A program made the translations under genes and the position numbers. The notes beneath the pieces are model-generated. The model was given only the letters and a program-made list of their open reading frames with translations, did no database searches and had not been told where the DNA came from. A stretch of 5,175 nucleotides of DNA from Deltaproteobacteria bacterium RIFOXYA12_FULL_61_11 (GTDB lineage: Bacteria; Bdellovibrionota_F; JAHFAK01; YA12-FULL-61-11), in contig MGSU01000323.1 of assembly GCA_001799195.1 (NCBI GenBank), positions 1 to 5,175 on the forward strand, given 5' to 3'. Positions 1 to 5,175 of this stretch are shown here, piece after piece (position 1 is the stretch's first letter; each line of letters starts with the position of its first letter).

Positions 1-1620
1 ACACCCTCCTCGATCGTCGGTCCACAAAAAGCGTCGAGGCACTGCCCGATCCGGCTCCCTCGAGCGTACTTCCTCCCTGGGTCGCCACACGGAAAAGACC
101 GAACCAACCTCTTCTCGGCGTTCGAGCAACTCCTGCGCGCCCTCGGGTAACTCCGCCGGGTGCTGCACAAGTATCAGGGTCGCCCTCGGCCGGACCTCGA
201 CCAGGTTGAGCAGGTCCTGCACCGAGGGGTTGACCGCGATGCGCAGCGCCAGGGCTTCTTCGGTCCTGCCTCCGCGTTGTAACGAAAACAACACCAGGGC
301 GCAGTGTTTCTGTTCGTGGGCATCCCGGCCATAGCACACCAGGTGTTCAATCCGCGGCAGGTCCTTGATCAACACCTCGACGACCTCGAAGATCCTCGCT
401 CGGTCATGCCGGTCGTGGACCTCGGCAAAGACCTCCCACAAGCCGAGGCTGCCCGAGCACAAGCAGCATGCCCACAGCGCCGCTCGGTCGAGGAGCCTCG
501 GCCGCCTGGACAAGAAACGCGGCACGACGGCAAGGCCATGAGCGGCCACCACGAGCGTTGGCAACGCAAGGGCTGCCGCCCTCGTGGCTGTAGGTCCGCT
601 GGTGAAGAAGACCAGCGCCGCCCATGCCCCGAGAGCAGAGCTCAAGAACAGTATCCCCAGGGGTTCCCGCTTGCGCAGGATGGACAGGCTACCGAGAGCG
701 AATGCCAGGAGCAGGCCAAGGGTATAGGCAGGGGTTCTCGCCCCGCAAGTATACAACCACCAGGTGGGCGAGAAGAGGTTGCTCACAACCTGCCGACCCC
801 AGGTTCCCGGGGGGCCTTGGGCGAGAACTCCGGCATAGACATGCCCGAACACGGTCTCCTGATCGCGGAAGACCACGGCGAGGAACTCCAGCACGGGGCG
901 TCCACCGATCCAGAACGGCCAAGAGGCGAACCCGAGCAGGAGAGCGACCAGGATCAGGCGGACGCTGAAGGACTGGTCGGCCCTCTTCCCCCGATCGGAG
1001 AGGAGCCACGGCACGAGGAGAGCGAGGGCCACGACACTGTAGAAACGGCAGACGACATACCCGTGGAGGTTGGCTCCAAGCAAGATACCGGCCATGATCG
1101 AGCTGCGATATCGCAGTGTTTTGAGGAGCTGGGCCGCTGCCACAAGCGCGGCAAGGGCGAGGGCGAGGCTGAGGGAAATGAACGAACCGCTGTGCACCAG
1201 GTTGTAATAGAGCGGGCAGGTGAAGACGACCGCTCCTCCGAAGGCGGCGAACCTCGGCCCACCTTGAGCCCGGAAGACCTTCCAGAGCAGGACTGCGCTG
1301 AGGACATGGGCAACCATACTCCCCAGCCGAAGGACCTCGGCTCCTTGACCGAAGAGGGCGACGAGCGGCAGTAAGAGCAGGTTCCAGAAGGGCGAGCACC
1401 CGGCATTCTTGGATGAACCCGGACCGTAGTCGAACAGCGCAGCAATCCAGGCAGGGGAAGGATTGTTCCAGTTCTCGAAGAGATCGCGGACCTGGACATT
1501 GGCATACAGATCGCGGATTGCTTCCGCGGTCAGGGGCCAGGGCAGCCAGAGCGCCAACAGCAAGGGGAACGAGGCGCACCCCAGATAGACGCCCAGAGCG
1601 ACCTTCGCCGAGCGGCTCAC
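1..1620 (-). CDS. Polytopic membrane protein, GT-C glycosyltransferase-like (3'-truncated by window edge)
   Basis: Reading the minus strand from the GTG at 1620 gives 540 uninterrupted codons to base 1 with no stop, so the C-terminus lies outside the window. The product begins VSRSAKVALGVYLG and is strongly hydrophobic. I count about ten or eleven likely membrane segments, near residues 7-28, 77-92, 97-117, 122-141, 146-166, 174-206, 219-240, 298-315, 321-340, 345-368 and 380-398. A soluble tail follows from about 400 to 540. The layout matches GT-C enzymes such as PMT/ArnT-like proteins, which transfer sugars from polyprenyl-phosphate donors on the outer face of the inner membrane: a long first outer loop with acidic residues (about 31-76), dense helices, then a soluble C-terminal region. 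I see no diagnostic catalytic motif, so substrate and even enzymatic activity are inference. GTG is chosen because it lies one base after the upstream kinase stop (TGAGGTG) and no ATG or GTG precedes it nearby in frame. The first in-frame ATG, codon 102, would remove two helices. No clear Shine-Dalgarno is visible, so translational coupling is likely. A different polytopic enzyme is possible. Confidence 0.75.
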   Translation of the reverse strand, partial: MSRSAKVALGVYLGCASFPLLLALWLPWPLTAEAIRDLYANVQVRDLFENWNNPSPAWIAALFDYGPGSSKNAGCSPFWNLLLLPLVALFGQGAEVLRLGSMVAHVLSAVLLWKVFRAQGGPRFAAFGGAVVFTCPLYYNLVHSGSFISLSLALALAALVAAAQLLKTLRYRSSIMAGILLGANLHGYVVCRFYSVVALALLVPWLLSDRGKRADQSFSVRLILVALLLGFASWPFWIGGRPVLEFLAVVFRDQETVFGHVYAGVLAQGPPGTWGRQVVSNLFSPTWWLYTCGARTPAYTLGLLLAFALGSLSILRKREPLGILFLSSALGAWAALVFFTSGPTATRAAALALPTLVVAAHGLAVVPRFLSRRPRLLDRAALWACCLCSGSLGLWEVFAEVHDRHDRARIFEVVEVLIKDLPRIEHLVCYGRDAHEQKHCALVLFSLQRGGRTEEALALRIAVNPSVQDLLNLVEVRPRATLILVQHPAELPEGAQELLERREEVGSVFSVWRPREEVRSREPDRAVPRRFLWTDDRGGC

Positions 1621-1621
1621 C

Positions 1622-3286
1622 TCAGTAATCGAAACTGCTGCCCCCGATGAACTCGCGCAGGATCGAGGTCGAGGGGACTCCGTTCGGCGGGATCTCGGTG
1701 AACAGGGCCAAGAACTTGAGTAGGCGCACCGCCTCGCTGAGCTCATTGTCTTCCGGGCCGAGCCCGGCGAGCAGGTTCTTGGCAAAGCCCTTCAACACGC
1801 TCAACTCATAAATGAGCGCGGAGTTGAAGATCATGTCCGCTTCCTCCTGGAAGGGATAGATCCAGGTCACCTCTCCCCGCTTGACCGAGGGCCAGCGGCT
1901 GATCGTCTCTTTCGCCGAGTAACCGCGGAACTTGTGATCGCGGACGATCCTGCGCAAGAGTCGGGAATCGGCGGTAGAAATACGGTTGTAGTCGTCCAGG
2001 TTGAGGGGAGTGAGCAGGCTGACGTAGATCTTGTACTTCTTCTCGTGGGGGATCAGGTAGGTCAGCTCGGGATTCAGGCCGTGAATACCCTCGATGATCA
2101 GGATCTGGTCCGAGTAGAGGCGCATCGGCACCCCGAGCGGTAGTCGACAGCCCTGTTCGAAGCTGAACCTCGGTACTTCGATCTCATGGCCTTTGAGCAG
2201 ATCGACCATATGAGAGTTGAAGAGGTCGAGATCGAGGGCTTTGATTGACTCGAAATCGAAATGCCCGTGTTCGTCCCGGGGGTTTTTATCGCGATCGATG
2301 AAATAGTTGTCGAGCGAGAGGGCCACGGGCCGGAGACCGCAAACCCGGAGGTGGGTGCTGAGCCGTTTGGAGAAGGTGGTCTTGCCCGAGGAGGATGGCC
2401 CCGAGATGGTGATGATACGGATCTGGCGTTTGCGCTTGGCGATCTCGTCGGCGATCATGCCGATCTTCTTCTCGTGGAAGGTCTCGGCGATACGGATGAA
2501 TTCCAAGGCATTGCCCGAACGGACGATCTCATTGAGGCGGCCGACATTATTGATTTCGAGGATGCTCGACCATAACTTGGACTCTCGGTAGACCTCGAAC
2601 AGTTTCGGCTGTTCGACGAACTCGTCGAAGCTGTCCTGATCGTCGTGGCTCGGGAAGAGCAGCAAGAACCCATCATCATAGGGTTTGAGTTCGAAGGAGC
2701 GCAACCTGCCGGTGCTGGGGACCAAGGGTCCGTAATCGAGATCAATATACTTGCCGCACTGGTAGATACTGACCTTCTTGTGCTCGAAATGGCCGATCAA
2801 CCTGGCTTTGTCGGCATAGGCCTTTTTCTCGAAGATGCCCTGAGCCGTATCCCGGTCGTACTCGAGGTGCTCGATGGGTTCGTCGAGGGCGACGAGTTGG
2901 CGCATCCTGACCGCGATCAGTTCGAGCACACTGGCGGTCACGGGCACATCGGCATAGAGATCGAAGTAGTAGGCGTTCCCGATGGAATGTCGGATCACCA
3001 GGCGGGCATTGCGTTGCAACCCGTGCAAGGCCTTGGCCAACAGGAAGGAACAACTGCGGCGGTAGACATCGGCTCCCGCGGGATGTTCATACGTCAACCA
3101 CTGGATATCGGCCTCGCGTTTGATGCTGCAATCGAGCCCGCTCAAACGTTTGTTCAACATGGCGGCAAGGATGCTCTTGTCGTCCCCCCGAGGATGGAGC
3201 GCAGCCAATTCGAGCAAGGTTGTGCCCAGAGCGACCTGGTGCACCGCGCCGTTCAGGGTCACATCGACGGTCTTCGTTGTGTTCAT
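1622..3286 (-). CDS. Nucleoside (uridine) kinase family protein with TGS and ThrRS-like N-terminal domains
   Basis: The 554-residue product resembles the bacterial family of long nucleoside kinases, usually about 550 residues, which join a threonyl-tRNA-synthetase-like N-terminus to a uridine kinase/phosphoribulokinase-type domain. Residues about 4-66 form a TGS domain. Residues about 75-225 align with the ThrRS editing-domain region, including VIRHSIGNAYYFDLY (near 97-111) and DLDYGPLVPSTG (181-192). The kinase domain starts near 290 with the P-loop GPSSSGKT (296-303). DNYF follows at 326-329, where uridine kinases carry a substrate-binding Asp motif, then a Walker B-like strand ILIIEGIHG (395-403) and an Arg-rich lid-like segment LLRRIVRDHKFRG (443-455). 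ATP-dependent phosphorylation of a nucleoside or similar small molecule in the cytoplasm is expected, but the substrate cannot be read from sequence. The ATG at 3286 gives MNTTKTVDVTLNG and has GGAG just upstream at short spacing. An in-frame ATG at 3340 would add 18 basic, non-family residues and fall in the putative promoter. The membrane-protein gene starts one base after the stop. Confidence 0.9.
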   Translation of the reverse strand: MNTTKTVDVTLNGAVHQVALGTTLLELAALHPRGDDKSILAAMLNKRLSGLDCSIKREADIQWLTYEHPAGADVYRRSCSFLLAKALHGLQRNARLVIRHSIGNAYYFDLYADVPVTASVLELIAVRMRQLVALDEPIEHLEYDRDTAQGIFEKKAYADKARLIGHFEHKKVSIYQCGKYIDLDYGPLVPSTGRLRSFELKPYDDGFLLLFPSHDDQDSFDEFVEQPKLFEVYRESKLWSSILEINNVGRLNEIVRSGNALEFIRIAETFHEKKIGMIADEIAKRKRQIRIITISGPSSSGKTTFSKRLSTHLRVCGLRPVALSLDNYFIDRDKNPRDEHGHFDFESIKALDLDLFNSHMVDLLKGHEIEVPRFSFEQGCRLPLGVPMRLYSDQILIIEGIHGLNPELTYLIPHEKKYKIYVSLLTPLNLDDYNRISTADSRLLRRIVRDHKFRGYSAKETISRWPSVKRGEVTWIYPFQEEADMIFNSALIYELSVLKGFAKNLLAGLGPEDNELSEAVRLLKFLALFTEIPPNGVPSTSILREFIGGSSFDY

Positions 3287-3310
3287 GGTCTCCACTCTTG
3301 TTCGCTGCCG

Positions 3311-3327
3311 TCTTCTCACGAAGAAGA
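3311..3327 (-). other. Small hairpin in the kinase 5' leader
   Basis: On the minus strand TCTTCT and AGAAGA pair as a perfect 6-bp stem around the loop TCGTG, about 25 bases upstream of the kinase ATG. There is no following U-run, so it is not an intrinsic terminator. It may influence leader stability or be coincidental. Confidence 0.25.
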
Positions 3328-3330
3328 TCG

Positions 3331-3360
3331 TGCATACCACGTCGGCCCCTGCTCGGGCAA
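3331..3360 (-). promoter_or_regulatory. Weak candidate promoter for the kinase/membrane-protein pair
   Basis: On the minus strand, TTGCCC (complement of 3355-3360) is followed after 18 bases by TATGCA (complement of 3331-3336). Only the TTG and TAT cores match consensus. If real, transcription begins near 3325 with a leader of about 40 bases, and the alternative kinase start at 3340 would not be transcribed. That agrees with the ATG at 3286 but does not prove it. Confidence 0.25.
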
Positions 3361-3363
3361 GGC

Positions 3364-3379
3364 CCGGTTCCGACCGGAA
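3364..3379. repeat. Short overlapping inverted repeats, candidate operator
   Basis: CCGGT (3364-3368) and ACCGG (3373-3377) form a perfect inverted repeat around TCCG. Overlapping it, TTCCG (3368-3372) and CGGAA (3375-3379) form a second one around AC. The element sits between the two proposed divergent -35 boxes, where a shared regulator could bind. Short palindromes are common by chance in GC-rich DNA, so function is unproven. Confidence 0.3.
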
Positions 3380-3383
3380 ATGA

Positions 3384-3413
3384 TTGCATTCGAGGAGGAG
3401 CCTGCCCTATACT
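3384..3413 (+). promoter_or_regulatory. Putative sigma70-type promoter for trpS and the radical SAM gene
   Basis: A -10 element TATACT (3408-3413) matches the TATAAT consensus at five of six positions. Eighteen bases upstream, TTGCAT (3384-3389) keeps the TTG core of the -35 box. Transcription would start near 3420, leaving a leader of about 30 bases that includes the strong ribosome binding site. The local AT-rich stretch stands out against the GC-rich background. Confidence 0.55.
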
Positions 3414-3432
3414 TTTGCCTCTCGCCGCACCA

Positions 3433-3440
3433 GGGGAGGT
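3433..3440 (+). promoter_or_regulatory. Strong ribosome binding site of trpS
   Basis: GGGGAGGT lies eight bases before the ATG at 3449. It fixes that ATG as the start of trpS even though the reading frame stays open for about 800 more bases upstream, antisense to the kinase gene. Confidence 0.8.
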
Positions 3441-3448
3441 TCCTCGCG

Positions 3449-4453
3449 ATGATCACGGCCCAACAACTGCTTTCCAGTCCGCGCATGTTCAGCGGGGTCC
3501 AACCGACCGGAGATCTGCACCTCGGTAATTACCTGGGCGCGATCGCGAGTTGGATCAAGCTGCTCGACCAACACCCCGGTATCTTCGCCATCGTCGATTA
3601 CCACGCCATTACCGTGCCCTTCCAGGCCCGAGATCTGGCCTCTTTGCGGAGGGAGGCGGCGCTGACCTACCTCGCCTGCGGTCTGGACCCCGAACGTTGT
3701 CTGATCTTCGAACAATCGCGGGTGCCGGAACATACTGAACTCGCATGGATCTTCTCGACGCTCTGCCCGATGGGCCTGTTGGAACGGATGACCCAGTTCA
3801 AGGACAAGAAACAGCAACATGCCGCCTCGATCAATCTCGGCCTCTTCGCGTATCCGGTCCTCCAGGCCGCGGACATCCTGCTCTACAATGCCGAGCTCGT
3901 GCCCGTAGGGGAGGATCAAGCCCAACACCTCGAATTGACCCGCGAACTGGCCCGAAAATTCAACACCGCCTTCGGCCAACTCTTCGTGGAACCGCAGACG
4001 TATCTCAGCAAGACCCCGCGCCTCCTGGGGATCTACGGCAAGGAAAAGATGAGCAAGAGCAAGGGCAATCATATCCCCCTGCTCTCGGACGAAAAAACCC
4101 TGCGCAAGACGATCAACCGCTGCACCACGGACACGAAACGCATCACCGCGACCGACCCGGGAGTCCCCGCCGACTGTCCCATGTTCTCCAACCTGCACAC
4201 CTCGTTCACCCCCGAGGCCGAACGCGCCCAGATCCTCGCCGGATGCACAACCGCAACCCTGGGCTGCGGGGCCTGCAAGGCCATCCTCTTCGAGCACCTC
4301 AACACCGTCCTGACACCGATCCGCGAACGCCGCGCCGCCTTGGCGGAAAAACCCCGCATCCTCACCGACATCCTGGAGCACGGAGCCGTCACCGCGAGAG
4401 CCATCGCCACGGAGACCCTCCAGAAGGCAAAATCCCTGATGGGTCTTCAATGA
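3449..4453 (+). CDS. trpS: Tryptophanyl-tRNA synthetase (TrpRS), class I
   Basis: The 334-residue product charges tRNA-Trp with tryptophan using ATP in the cytoplasm. Its length is normal for bacterial TrpRS (about 330-350). The N-terminus MITAQQLLSSPRMFSGVQPTG leads into the HIGH-type signature HLGN (24-27) within TGDLHLGNYLG. Other family landmarks are AYPVLQAADILLYN (134-147), VGEDQAQHLELTR (153-165) in the tryptophan/ATP pocket, and a canonical KMSKS loop (200-204). Next come CTTDTKRITATDPG (225-238) and the C-terminal GCGACK...IRERR segment (272-295). No key motif is missing, so the gene looks intact and functional. The start is set by a strong Shine-Dalgarno eight bases upstream. A sigma70-like promoter lies immediately before it, with no sign of a T-box or attenuator. 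The stop codon overlaps the start of the next gene as ATGA, so the two are probably co-transcribed and translationally coupled. Confidence 0.97.
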   Translation: MITAQQLLSSPRMFSGVQPTGDLHLGNYLGAIASWIKLLDQHPGIFAIVDYHAITVPFQARDLASLRREAALTYLACGLDPERCLIFEQSRVPEHTELAWIFSTLCPMGLLERMTQFKDKKQQHAASINLGLFAYPVLQAADILLYNAELVPVGEDQAQHLELTRELARKFNTAFGQLFVEPQTYLSKTPRLLGIYGKEKMSKSKGNHIPLLSDEKTLRKTINRCTTDTKRITATDPGVPADCPMFSNLHTSFTPEAERAQILAGCTTATLGCGACKAILFEHLNTVLTPIRERRAALAEKPRILTDILEHGAVTARAIATETLQKAKSLMGLQ

Positions 4454-5175
4454 ACCACCTCCATTGCCTCCACCTTCCGCCCCGTCCGATCGAGGTGCCG
4501 CCGGTCGATTTCCTCGGGGTAGCGACCTTCCTCGAGGCTCGCGGCCAGGCCGTCGAGTTCCACGATCTCAATGCAGCCCTCTTCCACAGCGATCCCGTCC
4601 GCTTCGGCTCCTGCTGGGTCAGACCACCCTTCGACCGGGCCGACATCGCCGACTTCGTGCGGCGCGAGCGCGGTCCCTTGCAGGAGTTGCTCGAACGGGA
4701 GTTCGACCGGCTCCTCGGCGCCGAACCTGCCGTACTCGTCCTTGAGGCCGCGGCCTCGGACCTGCCCTTGCTCTCCTCGATCTCCTCGCGGTTGGACGCG
4801 CTGACCGCCCGGCATCGGCTGGTCCTGATCGGGCCGAGCACCCTCATCCCAGGAGAACGCGCCGAACTCGAGGCGTCCCTGCCCTTCCACCACCTCGTTC
4901 TCGGCCAACCCCACAGGGCGATCCTCGCCCTGCTCCGAGGAGAGGACCCACACTACCTGCCCGAGGTGACGACCAAGTCGGGCGGGGTGATCACGCACCG
5001 GGGTCGCCTCACGGCCTGCACCTCCTTCCCCGAGTTGCCCTTCCCCGCGATCACCCGCGAGCATCTTGCCCTTGCCACCGGGGACGTTCTCCCGGTGCGG
5101 GCGAGCCTCGGTTGTCCTCGACGTTGCATCCATTGCGGAAAGACCCAGCACCACCCCTGGTTCCTCACGAAACGC
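4450..5175 (+). CDS. Radical SAM protein with B12-binding-like N-terminal domain (3'-truncated by window edge)
   Basis: From the ATG at 4450 the frame is open for 242 codons to the window end. The N-terminal ~165 residues resemble the Rossmann-like cobalamin-binding domain of B12-binding radical SAM enzymes. PPVDFLGVATFLEARG (17-32) and VEFHDLNAALF (35-45) fit the usual opening, and LVLIGPS (124-130) fits the usual GG-P strand. LVLGQPHRAILALLRGED (149-166) stands where the family usually has a GEGE-type turn. I see no DxHxxG motif, so cobalamin, if bound, would be without the lower His ligand. ELPFPAI (195-201) is the typical linker. The sequence SLGCPRRCIHC then gives Cys222, Cys226 and Cys229, the CxxxCxxC motif that holds the SAM-cleaving 4Fe-4S cluster. 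The catalytic barrel continues outside the window, so the reaction cannot be named; methyltransferases and ring-forming enzymes both occur in this class. The start overlaps the trpS stop by four bases (ATGA) with no obvious ribosome binding site of its own, indicating coupling. Confidence 0.85.
   Translation, partial: MNHLHCLHLPPRPIEVPPVDFLGVATFLEARGQAVEFHDLNAALFHSDPVRFGSCWVRPPFDRADIADFVRRERGPLQELLEREFDRLLGAEPAVLVLEAAASDLPLLSSISSRLDALTARHRLVLIGPSTLIPGERAELEASLPFHHLVLGQPHRAILALLRGEDPHYLPEVTTKSGGVITHRGRLTACTSFPELPFPAITREHLALATGDVLPVRASLGCPRRCIHCGKTQHHPWFLTKR

Larger units (their letters stand above)
3287..3448. promoter_or_regulatory. Divergent intergenic promoter region
   Basis: These 162 bases separate the leftward kinase and rightward trpS start codons. 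It is the only substantial gap between genes in the window and must supply transcription starts for both arms. It contains a good rightward promoter, a weak leftward candidate, an inverted repeat between their -35 elements and a small hairpin on the kinase side. I see no T-box or trp attenuator features: the predicted trpS leader is only about 30 bases, too short for either. Confidence 0.7.

Noticed and set aside
304-1374. 356-codon open frame on the plus strand
   Set aside because: Its product is low-complexity and charged (rich in E, G, R, P and Q) with no recognisable domain. It is antisense to the membrane-protein frame, whose hydrophobic helices explain the region better.
689-1579. 296-codon off-frame ORF on the minus strand
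   Set aside because: It is Arg/Pro/Ser/Cys-rich with no domain, overlaps the membrane-protein frame on the same strand, and is typical of a shadow frame in GC-rich DNA.
3329-3341. CGTG-N5-CACG inverted repeat
   Set aside because: The arms are only four bases, which is expected by chance in a sequence of this length and composition.
2645-3448. Long in-frame extension upstream of trpS
   Set aside because: The frame happens to be open antisense to the kinase. Known TrpRS proteins start close to the FSGxQPTG segment, and a strong ribosome binding site and promoter lie just before 3449, so a 268-residue fusion is not credible.
3414-3448. T-box or trp attenuator in the trpS leader
   Set aside because: The predicted leader is about 30 bases, with no antiterminator sequence, no Trp-codon leader peptide and no terminator hairpin followed by a T-run.
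3407-4450. 347-codon open frame antisense to trpS
   Set aside because: It is rich in Gly, Glu, Asp, Arg and Gln, has no domain, and mirrors the codon bias of trpS.
4447-5154. 235-codon open frame antisense to the radical SAM gene
   Set aside because: Its composition is a low-complexity shadow. The plus-strand frame carries a proper CxxxCxxC motif and couples to trpS.
1-5175. CRISPR arrays, insertion sequences, tRNA or rRNA genes, intrinsic terminators
   Set aside because: I saw no regularly spaced repeats, terminal inverted repeats with a transposase, RNA gene signatures, or GC hairpin followed by a T-run. Almost every base is accounted for by four coding genes and one promoter region.

Overview
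The window holds four protein-coding genes packed almost without gaps around one divergent promoter region. Base composition is moderately GC-rich, codons favour G or C in the third position, and the gene content is ordinary bacterial. The mix of a TGS-domain nucleoside kinase, a bacterial-type TrpRS, a GT-C-like membrane protein and a B12-binding-type radical SAM protein suggests a Gram-negative or deep-branching bacterium, possibly of the Desulfobacterota kind. That placement is a low-confidence inference.

Leftward arm (minus strand): from about 3286 down to 1622 runs a complete 554-residue nucleoside kinase with a threonyl-tRNA-synthetase-like N-terminal half (TGS plus editing-domain-like region) and a uridine-kinase-like P-loop half. 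One base after its stop codon, a GTG start at 1620 opens a second gene. It stays open for 540 codons to the left edge of the window and encodes a polytopic membrane protein resembling GT-C glycosyltransferases. It has no stop in the window and is therefore 3'-truncated.

Centre (3287-3448): a 162-base intergenic region between divergent genes. It contains a good sigma70-type promoter for the rightward genes, a weak candidate promoter for the leftward genes, a short inverted repeat lying between the two -35 elements, and a small hairpin in the kinase leader.

Rightward arm (plus strand): trpS (3449-4453), complete at 334 residues with HIGH- and KMSKS-type motifs and a strong ribosome binding site. 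It overlaps by four bases (ATGA) the start of a radical SAM protein gene (4450 onward), which runs off the right edge just after its CxxxCxxC cluster motif.

Functionally, trpS is housekeeping and the kinase is probably nucleotide salvage or a related phosphotransfer. The two partial genes are recognisable only at the superfamily level. I see no mobile element, CRISPR array, RNA gene or convincing undescribed system. The most notable points are the membrane-protein gene that runs off the left edge, the kinase whose tRNA-synthetase-like module has lost its editing residues, and the tight coupling of functionally unrelated genes on both arms.
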